Positions 48,790 through 58,502 are shown, counted from the first letter of the stretch. The stretch is DNA of 64,000 nt from Streptomyces sp. NBC_00683 (GCF_036226745.1 NZ_CP109013.1:7006001-7070000); one strand, 5' to 3'. Numbers and translations: made by a program. Notes: a model not told the origin generated them from the sequence alone.

Positions 48790-50079
48790 ATGTCTCGGAA
48801 CAACGGCATGGACCGGCGGCAGATGCTCAAGCTGGCCGGCCTCTCGGCGGCCGGTCTCGGACTGACCGCAGCCGGTTGCGGATCAGGCGGAAGCGGCAGT
48901 TCCGGGGGTACGGTCACCATCCGGCACTCCTGGTGGGGTGCCGACGACCGGGCGAAGAAGGTCCAGCAGTGCGTCGCCCTCTTCGAGAAGAAGCACCCGA
49001 AGATCAAGGTGAAGACGGACTTCCAGCAGTACCCGGACTTCTGGAAGAAGTTCAACACGCAGGCGGCCGGCGGCAACGCCCCGGACGTCATCCAGAACGC
49101 CGTGACCTTCCTGCGCAAGTACGAGGCGAAGAACGTCCTCCTCGACCTCCACCCTCAGGTGGAGAAGGGCAACCTCAGCCTCGACGGCTTCCGTTCCGGC
49201 CTGGAGAAGTTCGCCGAGGTCGACGGCAAGCTCCTCGGCGTGCCGGTCGGCAGCAACTCGATGGCCCTCGTCATCGACGAGAGGGTCTACGAGAAGGCGG
49301 GCATCGCCCCCGAGATCGGCTGGACCTGGGACGACTGGTACGCGGGCCTGCAGAAGATCAAGAACGGCCAGAAGATCGCCGGTGACGCCGGACCGCACGG
49401 CGTGATGTACCTGTACGACCTGATACTCCGCCAGAACGGCAAGGCCTTCTTCACCGAGGACGGCATGGGCTTCGGCGAGACCGAGCTGCTGCCGTACTGG
49501 ACCGAGGCCCTGGAACGGGTCAAGTCGGGTGTCTACGCCGACCCCAAGAAGGTCGAACAGATCAAGCCCGCCTCCGCGACCGCCAAGGGACTGTCCGCCG
49601 GTGAGTTCACCTGGGACAACTTCTCCGTCCGCTACAGCGCCGAGGGCAAGAGCAGCTACGGCCTCGCCCCCATCCCCAGCACGGACGGCAAGAAGACCGG
49701 CCAGTACCTGGGTTCGCTGATGCTCAGCGGCACGGCGCGCACCAAGCACCCGGCCGAGGTCGCCACCTTCATCGGCTTCATGACCCACGACCCCGCGGTC
49801 GCCAGGATCATGGGGTACGACCGGGGCGTACCCGCCACCACCGCCCAGTTCGAGGCCTACCAGCCCACCGACGCCCCCAGCAAGGCGATCGCCGCGTACG
49901 AGTCCGCGATCGCCGGCGCGGGCATCCTGGAGCCCATCACACCGCACCCGGCGGGCGCCGACGTGATCGAGGCGGCCTTCCTGCGCATCTCCGCCGACCT
50001 CTCCCTGGGCAAGGCCTCGCCGAAGGACTCCGTGAAGCAGTTCTTCTCCGAGGCCAAGACCGCCCTCGCCTCGAACTGA
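48790..50079 (+). CDS. ABC sugar-binding lipoprotein
   Basis: 429 residues. The signal region DRRQMLKLAGLSAAGLGLTAAGC ends in lipobox TAAGC and carries twin arginines. The mature protein is a family-1 solute-binding protein: TVTIRHSWWGADDRAKKVQQ, QQYPDFWKKFNTQAAGGNAP, GVPVGSNSMALVIDE. It binds oligosaccharides for the two permeases after it. The ATG at 48790 is preferred; 48808 is an alternative. Given the lyase downstream, rhamnogalacturonan oligosaccharide is the likely ligand; no ATPase gene is in the operon, so a shared MsiK-type ATPase is probable. Confidence 0.9.
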   Translation: MSRNNGMDRRQMLKLAGLSAAGLGLTAAGCGSGGSGSSGGTVTIRHSWWGADDRAKKVQQCVALFEKKHPKIKVKTDFQQYPDFWKKFNTQAAGGNAPDVIQNAVTFLRKYEAKNVLLDLHPQVEKGNLSLDGFRSGLEKFAEVDGKLLGVPVGSNSMALVIDERVYEKAGIAPEIGWTWDDWYAGLQKIKNGQKIAGDAGPHGVMYLYDLILRQNGKAFFTEDGMGFGETELLPYWTEALERVKSGVYADPKKVEQIKPASATAKGLSAGEFTWDNFSVRYSAEGKSSYGLAPIPSTDGKKTGQYLGSLMLSGTARTKHPAEVATFIGFMTHDPAVARIMGYDRGVPATTAQFEAYQPTDAPSKAIAAYESAIAGAGILEPITPHPAGADVIEAAFLRISADLSLGKASPKDSVKQFFSEAKTALASN

Positions 50080-50087
50080 GAGGGACC

Positions 50088-51083
50088 GTGGTGACTCACA
50101 TCCAGACCTCCCCGGGCGCGCTCGCGCCCGGGGACGACCGGGCCGCGGACAAGCGGAACGGTCCCGCAGGCGCAGCGCCACCTGCCGGTCCCAAGGGGCC
50201 CGGCAGCCGCGAGAACCTGGCCGGCTACCTGTTCATGTCGCCCTGGATCGCGGGCTTCCTGTTCCTGATCGCCGGGCCCATGGTGTTCTCGCTGTACCTC
50301 TCGTTCACCGAGTACAACCTGTTCGAAGCCCCGCGCTGGATCGGCCTGCAGAACTTCACCGACATGTTCGCCGACCCCCGGTGGCGCCAGTCGGTCAAGG
50401 TCACCTCCTGGTACGTACTGATCGGCACCCCGGTCAAGCTGGCCGCCGCACTCGCCGTCGCGATGCTGCTCGCGCAGAAGCGGTGGGGCCAGTCCTTCTA
50501 CCGGGCGGCCTTCTACGCCCCGTCCCTGATCGGCGCGAGCGTGTCGGCGGCCATCGTCTGGCGCGCGCTGTTCTCGGACGACGCCCTCGTCGACCGTACC
50601 CAGAAGGTGTTCGGCGTCGAGGTGGGCGGCTGGATCGGCGACCCCGGGGTGATCATCTACGCGTTGATCGCCCTCACCGTCTGGCAGTTCGGCGCCCCGA
50701 TGGTCATCTTCCTGGCCGGCCTCAAGCAGGTCCCGCGCGAACTGTACGAGGCGGCCGAGGTGGACGGAGCCGGCCGCTGGCGCAGGTTCTTCCACATCAC
50801 CCTGCCGATGATCTCGCCGGTGCTGTTCTTCAACGTCCTGCTGGAGACCATCCACTCCTTCCAGATCTTCGGCTCCGCCTACATCGTCAGCAACGGGAGC
50901 TGCGGACCGGCCGACGCGACGCTCGTCTACACCTGCTACCTGTACGAACAGGGCTTCGTGAACAGCCGGATGGGCTTCGCCTCCGCCATGGGATGGCTGC
51001 TGCTCGTCGCGGTGGGCCTGGTCACCGCCGTGCTGTTCTGGTCCCAGAAGCGCTGGGTGCACTACGAGGAGGGCGGCCGATGA
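50088..51083 (+). CDS. ABC sugar permease subunit 1
   Basis: 331 residues, six membrane spans, MalF-like. After a 40-residue polar start, LAGYLFMSPWIAGFLFLIAG is span 1. EAAEVDGAGRWRRFFHITLP is the EAA loop that contacts the ATPase. GTG at 50088 is eight bases after the SBP stop. It couples to the second permease by ATGA. Confidence 0.93.
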   Translation: MVTHIQTSPGALAPGDDRAADKRNGPAGAAPPAGPKGPGSRENLAGYLFMSPWIAGFLFLIAGPMVFSLYLSFTEYNLFEAPRWIGLQNFTDMFADPRWRQSVKVTSWYVLIGTPVKLAAALAVAMLLAQKRWGQSFYRAAFYAPSLIGASVSAAIVWRALFSDDALVDRTQKVFGVEVGGWIGDPGVIIYALIALTVWQFGAPMVIFLAGLKQVPRELYEAAEVDGAGRWRRFFHITLPMISPVLFFNVLLETIHSFQIFGSAYIVSNGSCGPADATLVYTCYLYEQGFVNSRMGFASAMGWLLLVAVGLVTAVLFWSQKRWVHYEEGGR

Positions 51084-51940
51084 GTCTCCGAGACGCAGCC
51101 GTACGACGCCGGGGACCCGGCGCATTTGCCTGGCACCTCGGTGCACTGCTGATCCTCGCCGTGGTCCTCTACCCGGTGGTGTGGACGATCGGTGCCTCGT
51201 TCAAGCCCAGCGCGGACATCATCGGTGCCCTGGACCTGTTCCCGGCCGACCCCATCACGGACAACTACACCCGGCTCACCGAGGGCATCGCCGACATCCC
51301 CATCTCGACGTTCTTCCTGAACTCGGCTTACATCGCTGTCGGTTCGGTCATCGGTGTGGTGCTGTCCTGCTCGCTGACGGCGTACGCCTTCGCGAAGGTC
51401 CGCTTCGCCGGCCGCAACGTCATGTTCGCCATCATGATCGGCACCCTCCTCCTGCCGTACCACGTGCTGATCATTCCGCAGTACGTGCTGTTCCAGAAGC
51501 TGGAACTGATCAACACCTTCACGCCGCTGCTCATCGGCAAGTACCTCGCCACCGACGCCTTCTTCGTCTTCCTGATGGTGCAGTTCATGCGTGGCCTGCC
51601 CAAGGAGCTCGACGAGGCCGCGCGGCTCGACGGCTGCGGGCACCTGAGGATCTACTGGTCGATCGTCATGCCGCTCTGCCGGCCCGCGCTCATCACCAGC
51701 GCCATCTTCACCTTCATCAACGCCTGGAACGACTTCATGGGCCCCCTGCTCTACCTCAACGAGCCGGACAAGTACACCGTCTCCATGGGGCTGAAGATGT
51801 TCATCGACCAGGACGCCGTGGCCGACTACGGCGGCATGATCGCCATGTCACTGGTCGCCCTGCTGCCCGTGCTGGCCTTCTTCCTGGCCTTCCAGCGCTA
51901 TCTGATCGACGGCATGGCCACCTCCGGCCTGAAGGGCTGA
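51080..51940 (+). CDS. ABC sugar permease subunit 2
   Basis: 286 residues, MalG-like. FAWHLGALLILAVVLYPVVW is span 1 and DEAARLDGCGHLRIYWSIVM the EAA loop. The C-terminal FFLAFQRYLIDGMATSGLKG is the classic end of MalG-type permeases. It starts inside the stop of the first permease. Confidence 0.93.
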   Translation: MSLRDAAVRRRGPGAFAWHLGALLILAVVLYPVVWTIGASFKPSADIIGALDLFPADPITDNYTRLTEGIADIPISTFFLNSAYIAVGSVIGVVLSCSLTAYAFAKVRFAGRNVMFAIMIGTLLLPYHVLIIPQYVLFQKLELINTFTPLLIGKYLATDAFFVFLMVQFMRGLPKELDEAARLDGCGHLRIYWSIVMPLCRPALITSAIFTFINAWNDFMGPLLYLNEPDKYTVSMGLKMFIDQDAVADYGGMIAMSLVALLPVLAFFLAFQRYLIDGMATSGLKG

Positions 51941-51947
51941 GGCGACC

Positions 51948-52538
51948 GTGACGACGAAGACCCGTACCGCGGAACGGCGTTCGCGTGTCATGGACCGATT
52001 CGGCCTGTTCTCCGAATGCCTGCTCACCGGCGTGTGGATCGCCGTCGCCGCCCTGCCGCTCCTCACGTTCCCCGCGGCCTTCGCCGCGGGGACCCGGCAC
52101 CTGCGCCGCCATCTGGCGGGCGAGCAGGGCGGCCTGCGGGAATTCGTCACCGACGCACGCGCCGCGGCCCGCGGCGGCTGGCTCGTCGGCGTGTCCGTGT
52201 GGGCGGCCGCGGCCCTGCTGTGGCTGGACCTGTCGGCCGTACGCGCCGGGCTGCCCGGCGGTCCCCTCGTGGGCGCCGTCGGCATCCTCGCCCTGATCGG
52301 CTACCTGGTCGCGGTCGTACGCGCCGCCGCGTGCTGGGAGCCCGGCGACAACTGGCGGACCCTCCTCGCCGCCGCGGGCCGCCGCACGGTCCGCGACCCG
52401 GCCGGCTCCCTCCTGCTCGTCTGCGGGATGGCCGTCGTCGTGCTCTCCGGCGCACTGGTACTGCCGCTGGCCGTCCCCGTCGTCGGGGCCGTCGCCGCCG
52501 CGGCCACCGCAGTCGAGGCCCGCCGGCTCGCCCGCTGA
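51948..52538 (+). CDS. Membrane protein, YesL/DUF624-like
   Basis: 196 residues with about four or five membrane spans: FSECLLTGVWIAVAALPLLT, GWLVGVSVWAAAALLWLDLS, VGAVGILALIGYLVAVVRAA and a C-terminal SLLLVCGMAVVVLSGALVLP. The start resembles YesL, which in Bacillus sits in the rhamnogalacturonan operon beside transport genes. Function in uptake is suggested by position, not shown. GTG at 51948 comes seven bases after the permease stop. Confidence 0.7.
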   Translation: MTTKTRTAERRSRVMDRFGLFSECLLTGVWIAVAALPLLTFPAAFAAGTRHLRRHLAGEQGGLREFVTDARAAARGGWLVGVSVWAAAALLWLDLSAVRAGLPGGPLVGAVGILALIGYLVAVVRAAACWEPGDNWRTLLAAAGRRTVRDPAGSLLLVCGMAVVVLSGALVLPLAVPVVGAVAAAATAVEARRLAR

Positions 52539-52593
52539 GACCCCCCGTACCGCCCTTTCGATGTCCCCCATCCGCACGGAGAGAGGCACAACC

Positions 52594-55338
52594 ATGTCCA
52601 GGATGCCCCGCAGAACACTCCTGAAGGCCGCAGCGGCGGCCGGCGCAGCCGCCCAGTTCAGCTGGTCCTTCGGCGCCACCACCGCGACCGCAGCCCAGGG
52701 TGCGGAGAGCACCGCCGAGCCCGTCCCCCTCACCTGGCTCGAGTCCGGCGGCCTCGGCGCCGCCCCCGGATCCACGCTCGGTGTGCCCTGGCCCCAGGGG
52801 CAGTACGCGAAGGACCAGACGTTCGCGCTGGCCACCGAGGACGGCAAGGACGTCCCCGTACAGACCTGGCCGATCGGCTACTGGCCCGACGGCTCGCTCA
52901 AGTGGACCGCGCACGCGGTCGGCCCCGAGGTCACCGCGAAGAAGTTCGCACTCACCACCGGGACGCCCGCCGCCCCGGAGAACAAGGTCACCGTCACCCG
53001 CACGGGCGGCACCATCACCGTCTCCACCGGGGTGATCAGGGCCGAACTCGGCACCAACGGCTCGGCCCTGGTCAAGACCGTCACCCGCGGCTCCACCGAA
53101 ATCGCCCGCAACGGACGGCTCGTCCTGCTGCGCCAGGGCGAGATCGAGGACGGCGACCAGGGCAACGAGAAGTACGAGCGCTTCGAGAGCGTCATCGACA
53201 CGGCCGAGACGGAGCAGGACGGCCCCGTCCGCGCCGTCGTGCGCATCGACGGCAAGCACCGCAAGGGCTCCCGCTCCTGGATGCCGTTCTCCGTACGGTT
53301 CTACTTCTACGCGGGCGCCGACTCCTTCCGGATGATGCACACCATCACCTACGACGGCACCCAGGAACCCGGAAAGGCGAGCGGCGACTTCATCCGCGGC
53401 CTCGGTGTCCGCTTCGGCGTCCCGATGCGCGATGCCGCCCACGACCGCCACATCCGCATCGGCGGCGACGGCACCGGCCTCCTGCGCGAGGCCGTGAAGG
53501 GCATCACCGGACTGCGCCGCGACCCCGGGGTCGCCGTGCGCGAGGCACAGTTCGCAGGCCGGAAGCTCCCCGATCCCGCCACCTGGGACCAGCGGGTCAC
53601 CACCCGGCTCCAGTACATCCCCGAGTGGGGCGACTACACGCTCTCCCAGCTCTCCGCCGACGGCTTCGGGCTGCGCAAGCGCACGAAGAAGGGCCACGGC
53701 TGGATCGCCGCCGGAGGCGGCACGCGGGCCTCCGGCTTCGGATACGTCGGCGGGCCGAGCGGCGGATTCTCCTTCGGACTGCGCGACTTCTGGGAGAAGC
53801 ACCCCGCCCAGCTCGACATCCGCGCGGCCCAGACCGACGAGGCCGAGGTCACCCTCTGGCTCTGGTCGCCCGAGGCCCGGCCCATGGACCTGCGCTTCTA
53901 CCACGACGGCATGGAACAGGACACCTACGCCGAACAGCTCGAAGGCCTCAACATCACCTACGAGGACTACGAACCCGGCTTCGGCACCCCGTACGGCATC
54001 GCGCGGACGAGTGAACTCCTCTTCTGGGCCAACGAGTCCACCCCCGCCGCCGAGACCCTCGCCCAGCAGGTCGACGCCGTACGCACCCCGCCCCAGCTCG
54101 CCGCGCCGCCCAAGCAGCTCATCAAGGCCAGGGTCTTCGGCGGGCTCTTCGCCGAACCCGACCGGTCCACCGCCGCAAAGTCGAAGATCGAGGACCACCT
54201 GGACTTCCTCTTCACGTACTACAAGGACCAGGTGGAGATGCGCCGTTGGTACGGCTTCTGGGACTACGGCGACATCATGCACACCTACGACCCCACCCGC
54301 CACCAGTGGTGCTACGACGTCGGCGGCTACGCCTGGGACAACTCCGAGCTCTCGCCCGACCTGTGGCTCTGGTACGCGTACATGCGCTCGGGCCGCGCCG
54401 ACATCTACCGCTTCGCCGAAGCCATGACCCGGCACACCGGCGAGGTCGACGTCTACCACCTCGGCAAGTGGGCGGGACTCGGCACGCGCCACGGCGTCCA
54501 GCACTACGCCGACAGCGCCAAGCAGCAGCGCATCGCCAACACCACCTACCGCCGCATGTTCTACTTCCTCACCGCGGACGAGCGCGTCGGCGACCTCATG
54601 CACGCCAATGTCGACTCCGACGAGACCTTCCTCGCGCTGGACCCCATCCGCAAGATCCGCACCGAGCCCTACACCCCCGACCGGCACGCCCTGTCGATCG
54701 GCTTCGGTACCGACTGGAGCGGCCTCGTCTCCGCCTGGCTCACCGAGTGGGAGCGCCGCGGCCCCAAGTGGGAGAAGGCCAGGGACCGGGTGCTGTCCAC
54801 CATGGAGACCATCGCCGCCCAGCCCAACGGCTTCGTCCAGGGCGTCGGTCTGTACGACCTCGACACCGGCAAGTTCGCGATAGCCGAGAAGCCCGCGGTC
54901 GGCGTCTCGCACCTGTCGGCGATGTTCGGCCTGGTCGAGCTCAACGCCGAACTCATCGACATGATCGACATGCCGAAGTTCGAGGCTGCCTGGATCGACT
55001 ACTGCCGCTACTTCAACGCCACCAAGGCGGAACAGACCGCCCGCTACGGCAGCAACTTCGGCACCCTGCTGCTGTTCCAGGGCCACTCCCGCCAGGACGC
55101 CTACGCCGCCATACGGACCGGCGACGTCACCCTGGCCACCCGGGCGTGGAAGCAGTTCTACAGCAGCGCCGACGCCTGGGACTACAAGGAGAGCACCGAC
55201 TGGAGCACCCACAAGGTCGAGGGACCGACCGGCCCCGTACCGGGCAGTGAGGCGGCCTGGGTCAGCACCAACTCCACCGCCCTGTACGGACTCGCGGCGA
55301 TCCAGAACCTCGCACTCGTCGGGGACAAGATGCCCTAG
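52594..55338 (+). CDS. PL26-like exo-rhamnogalacturonan lyase, Tat-exported
   Basis: 914 residues. SRMPRRTLLKAAAAAGAAA is a twin-arginine signal. The body is like the three-domain PcRGLX (PL26) family: an N-terminal beta domain from VPLTWLESGGLGAAPGSTLG, a middle beta-sandwich (FRMMHTITYDGTQEPGKASG) and a C-terminal helical barrel (RRWYGFWDYGDIMHTYDPTR, DLWLWYAYMRSGRADIYRFA). Such enzymes release unsaturated galacturonosyl-rhamnose from rhamnogalacturonan I. The PL26 assignment is by recall of the family; activity is inferred. ATG at 52594 follows GGAGAGAGG. Last gene of the operon. Confidence 0.75.
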   Translation: MSRMPRRTLLKAAAAAGAAAQFSWSFGATTATAAQGAESTAEPVPLTWLESGGLGAAPGSTLGVPWPQGQYAKDQTFALATEDGKDVPVQTWPIGYWPDGSLKWTAHAVGPEVTAKKFALTTGTPAAPENKVTVTRTGGTITVSTGVIRAELGTNGSALVKTVTRGSTEIARNGRLVLLRQGEIEDGDQGNEKYERFESVIDTAETEQDGPVRAVVRIDGKHRKGSRSWMPFSVRFYFYAGADSFRMMHTITYDGTQEPGKASGDFIRGLGVRFGVPMRDAAHDRHIRIGGDGTGLLREAVKGITGLRRDPGVAVREAQFAGRKLPDPATWDQRVTTRLQYIPEWGDYTLSQLSADGFGLRKRTKKGHGWIAAGGGTRASGFGYVGGPSGGFSFGLRDFWEKHPAQLDIRAAQTDEAEVTLWLWSPEARPMDLRFYHDGMEQDTYAEQLEGLNITYEDYEPGFGTPYGIARTSELLFWANESTPAAETLAQQVDAVRTPPQLAAPPKQLIKARVFGGLFAEPDRSTAAKSKIEDHLDFLFTYYKDQVEMRRWYGFWDYGDIMHTYDPTRHQWCYDVGGYAWDNSELSPDLWLWYAYMRSGRADIYRFAEAMTRHTGEVDVYHLGKWAGLGTRHGVQHYADSAKQQRIANTTYRRMFYFLTADERVGDLMHANVDSDETFLALDPIRKIRTEPYTPDRHALSIGFGTDWSGLVSAWLTEWERRGPKWEKARDRVLSTMETIAAQPNGFVQGVGLYDLDTGKFAIAEKPAVGVSHLSAMFGLVELNAELIDMIDMPKFEAAWIDYCRYFNATKAEQTARYGSNFGTLLLFQGHSRQDAYAAIRTGDVTLATRAWKQFYSSADAWDYKESTDWSTHKVEGPTGPVPGSEAAWVSTNSTALYGLAAIQNLALVGDKMP

Positions 55339-57791
55339 CGCATCCGGCCGAGGCTCTCCCGCACCCGGCGCGCGTCGCGCAGCCGCTGTTCGTACGTCGC
55401 CCCGAGCGCGAGCAGCAGCAGCCCGGCGAGCGCCGGGGGCGCCCAGCGGGGGAGTGCGTCGAAGACCTGGACGACATGGGGGGCCAGCTCGTGGAGCCCG
55501 ACCAGGGCCAGGACCGAACCGCCCAGCACCAGGGGCGCCTGAAGCCGGAAGCGGGCGCCCGCCAGCGTGACCACGAGCGCCGCCACGCCCAGCAGCAGGG
55601 GCCGCAGCCAGTGCGGATCGACCCACGCCACCACGAGGCTCGGCACCATCGTCATCGAGAGCGCGGGGCCGTACGCCACCCAGGAGGACGCGGCCGGGTC
55701 CGTGCGACGGCGCAGGTACCCGACCACGAAAGCGATCACCGACACCGGCAGGGTGTACGCCTCCGGGTCCGACACCTCCGAAGCCACCAGCCGCACCCAC
55801 GCCGCCATCACGAACAGCGCCGCCGCCAGGTACCCCGCCACCGGCCGGCGGTCGGGCCGCACCGCGGTACCCGCGGCCAGCACCCCGCACAGCGCCAGGA
55901 CCAGGGCCAGGAAGGGCGCGTCCGTCACCGCGAGCCCCACGGCCACCAACGCTCCGAAGGCCCCGGTGAGCTCCAGCGTCAACGCCACGGCGGCCACCCG
56001 CAGCCGTGCCCCGAGCAGCACCGTCACCGCGGGAACGACCAGGACCAAGGGAGCCGTGTGCGGCGCGCTCCACCCCAGCGAAGCCCCCGCCGCCGAAACG
56101 GGCACGATCGCGCACAGGACGGAGGCGCCGGCCAGAACCGACTGCACCGCAGCCGACCCCGACCGGGCGGCCGCACCCGCGAACAGCACCAACAGGCACA
56201 CGAACACCGCGTACGTGGCCGGTTCGGCGGCGAGTGCGAGCAGGCCCGCACTCGCCGCGCCCACGAGCGCGCACACCAGAGCCGTGAGCCCGAGCGCGCC
56301 GGCCCCCTGCCGCACGGCGACCGCCAGCAGCCCCGCCACCAGCACCAGTTCCACGCCCACCGCCACCGCGTACGGCACGTCCACCACCGCCGGAAGCGTC
56401 AGCGCCGCACCCCAGCCCAGGACCATCGCGCCGGCCGCCGCAACGACACGCCACCCCGGCCGGGGCGACAGCAGCGTGCCGCGCACCCGGTCCCACCCGG
56501 CGTACAGAGCCGCCGACAGGCCTGCCACCAGCACCAGCACCACCGGCGATGCGGCCGACTCCGGCCACGGCATCGACGGTCCCAGCGCGCCCCGGAAACT
56601 CCCCGGTGTCCCGGCCCACACATCGGTCAGCACAGACACCGGCCCCAGCAGCACAGCGGCCACCGCGGGCAACGCCCACAGCACCGCACCCGCCGTCACC
56701 GCCGCGGACGCCACCAGCACACCCCGGCCCACCGGCTGCGGAACCCGGACCCGTACCACCGCCGTCAGCGCGGCACCGCACAGCAGGTACACCACCACCG
56801 ACCAGTTCCACGGCAGCCCCGTACGCAGCACACCGCCCACCGCCGCCACCGCGGCGAGACCCGCCACCGCTCCCGCGGCAACGGCCCACTCCTTCGGCGC
56901 GCGCCACGCCCCGAACAGCGCCACCGCCGCACCGCCCAGCAACAGCGCCCCCGGGCCCGCGGCCGCGAGCGGTCCATCGGCCGACACGGACTGGCCCAGG
57001 CCGATCAGCATCGCGATCAGCCCGGTCGATGCCGCCCCGACGCCCGCCGTGATCCGCACCGCGAGCCCGCGGCCCCACAGCGTCACCGCGACATCCGCGG
57101 CCGCCGTCACCAGCAGTGCCCAGCCGAAGACCGCCGCCTGCGCCCCGGCGGCCCACGCACCCAGCACCAGCGGAAGCTGCCCCGCCACCACGGCAGCGGG
57201 CAGCGGCAGCCGCAGCCGCCCCAGCGCCAGGCCGTACGCCGTCCACAACGCCGTCAGCACCGCGGACGAGACCGCGGCGAAGCCCAGCCCGTCCGTGTCC
57301 GGCAGGGCCACCGCGTGCAGCGCGTACGCGTCCAGCACGGTCAGCACCATCGCCAGTGCCGCCAGCGCCTCCGCCGTCGCGGACAACTTGCGCCTCAGCA
57401 GCAGCGCGGGAGCCGCGAGTGCGGCCACCGTCACCGTCGCCAGCACCGCCGAACGGCCGGCGATGCCCATCTCGCCCCAGCTGAACAGGGTGAACGCGAT
57501 CGCCGCGATCGTCAGCAGCAGACCGCCGAGGACCAGCAGCACGTTCTGCACACCGGACGCACCGGACGCACCGGCCGCCGGGGCAGCAGGGACGGCCTGC
57601 GGCCCCCAGCCGAACGGCGCGGCAGGAAGCCGTGCGGGAGGTGCCGCGAACGGAGGCGGCGCGACCGGCGGGCGCAGCACCTCCATCAGCCAGGCGCGCC
57701 GGTTCAGCAGCTGCAGCCGACGGGCGTCGAGCCGGACAAGTTCTTGGTCGAGGAGCGCCAATTCCTCGGCGGGTGGCGGCACATGTTCCAT
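55335..57791 (-). CDS. Large polytopic membrane protein
   Basis: 818 residues, over 20 hydrophobic spans after a polar start (EELALLDQELVRLDARRLQL, coiled-coil like) and a Pro/Ala linker. Segments such as VLLVLGGLLLTIAAIAFTLF and SWGEMGIAGRSAVLATVTVA are typical of the SCO7613-like / DUF2157-related membrane proteins of Streptomyces. No transport motif is recognised. The ATG at 57791 has no strong ribosome site. Its stop and that of the lyase share the four bases CTAG. Confidence 0.8.
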   Translation of the reverse strand: MEHVPPPAEELALLDQELVRLDARRLQLLNRRAWLMEVLRPPVAPPPFAAPPARLPAAPFGWGPQAVPAAPAAGASGASGVQNVLLVLGGLLLTIAAIAFTLFSWGEMGIAGRSAVLATVTVAALAAPALLLRRKLSATAEALAALAMVLTVLDAYALHAVALPDTDGLGFAAVSSAVLTALWTAYGLALGRLRLPLPAAVVAGQLPLVLGAWAAGAQAAVFGWALLVTAAADVAVTLWGRGLAVRITAGVGAASTGLIAMLIGLGQSVSADGPLAAAGPGALLLGGAAVALFGAWRAPKEWAVAAGAVAGLAAVAAVGGVLRTGLPWNWSVVVYLLCGAALTAVVRVRVPQPVGRGVLVASAAVTAGAVLWALPAVAAVLLGPVSVLTDVWAGTPGSFRGALGPSMPWPESAASPVVLVLVAGLSAALYAGWDRVRGTLLSPRPGWRVVAAAGAMVLGWGAALTLPAVVDVPYAVAVGVELVLVAGLLAVAVRQGAGALGLTALVCALVGAASAGLLALAAEPATYAVFVCLLVLFAGAAARSGSAAVQSVLAGASVLCAIVPVSAAGASLGWSAPHTAPLVLVVPAVTVLLGARLRVAAVALTLELTGAFGALVAVGLAVTDAPFLALVLALCGVLAAGTAVRPDRRPVAGYLAAALFVMAAWVRLVASEVSDPEAYTLPVSVIAFVVGYLRRRTDPAASSWVAYGPALSMTMVPSLVVAWVDPHWLRPLLLGVAALVVTLAGARFRLQAPLVLGGSVLALVGLHELAPHVVQVFDALPRWAPPALAGLLLLALGATYEQRLRDARRVRESLGRMR

Positions 57792-57882
57792 GTTGGGAGT
57801 GTGGCGCCGACCACACGCTCGTACATGCGCTCGGATACTCAGTTCCGTCACTGAGTAGGTCCGGCACGCGCAGACTGGACCC

Positions 57883-58329
57883 ATGGACTGGAACCACTAC
57901 CGCTTCACCAGCGTCTGGGACCTGCCCGCCGCTCCCGACACCGTGTACGCGGCCCTGGAAGGCGCCGAGGACTACCCCCGGTGGTGGCCTCAGGTCCGCG
58001 AGGTCACCCCCGTCGACGACACCTCCGCCACGACACGCTTCCGCTCCTTCCTCCCGTACGACCTGGTCGTGACCGTCAGGCAGAGCCGCCGCGACCCCGC
58101 GTCACGGATCCTCCAGGCCGCCATGACCGGCGATCTCGAAGGCTGGGTCCGCTGGACCGTCACCGCGCACGACGGCGGGAGCCGTGTGCTCTACGAGCAG
58201 GAGGCCGTCGTCCGCAAGAGGCTGCTGCGCCGCCTCGCCGTGCCCGGACGCCTCGTCTTCCGCGCCAATCACACGCTGATGATGCGCGCCGGACGCCGCG
58301 GGCTGGCGGCATGGCTGCAAGGAGTTTGA
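57883..58329 (+). CDS. SRPBCC / polyketide-cyclase-like protein
   Basis: 148 residues, helix-grip fold: HYRFTSVWDLPAAPDTVYAA, EDYPRWWPQVREVTPVDD, and a C-terminal helix LVFRANHTLMMRAGRRGLAA. CAGACT lies seven bases before the ATG, so a leaderless mRNA is possible. It could bind a lipid or small hydrophobic ligand. No biosynthetic cluster is near, so polyketide cyclisation is unlikely. Confidence 0.85.
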   Translation: MDWNHYRFTSVWDLPAAPDTVYAALEGAEDYPRWWPQVREVTPVDDTSATTRFRSFLPYDLVVTVRQSRRDPASRILQAAMTGDLEGWVRWTVTAHDGGSRVLYEQEAVVRKRLLRRLAVPGRLVFRANHTLMMRAGRRGLAAWLQGV

Positions 58330-58368
58330 ACGTAGCCCGCCGGGCCCTGTATGGTTCAACCCGTTCCC

Positions 58369-58440
58369 GGGCGATTAGCTCAGTGGGAGAGCGCTTCGTT
58401 CACACCGAAGAGGTCACTGGTTCGAAACCAGTATCGCCCA
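58369..58440 (+). tRNA. tRNA-Val (CAC), copy 2
   Basis: 72 nt; same cloverleaf as copy 1 at 48501, with A instead of C at one T-loop position (TTCGAAA). Confidence 0.95.
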
Positions 58441-58447
58441 CCCGGGA

Positions 58448-58484
58448 AAAGCCGGTCCGTCAGCACCACCGACGGACCGGCTTT
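58448..58484. terminator. Terminator between tRNA-Val copy 2 and the exonuclease gene
   Basis: A 14-bp perfect stem (AAAGCCGGTCCGTC with complement), nine-base loop, between convergent units. Confidence 0.8.
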
Positions 58485-58502
58485 CGCGTACCCGGCCCGG
58501 GA

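Noticed and set aside
52147..57897. 1916-codon minus-strand frame
   Set aside because: It is antisense to the lyase and out of frame with the membrane protein; Gly/Arg-rich shadow.
57883..58329. Polyketide cyclase of a biosynthetic cluster
   Set aside because: No synthase or tailoring genes are nearby; it is a general SRPBCC protein.
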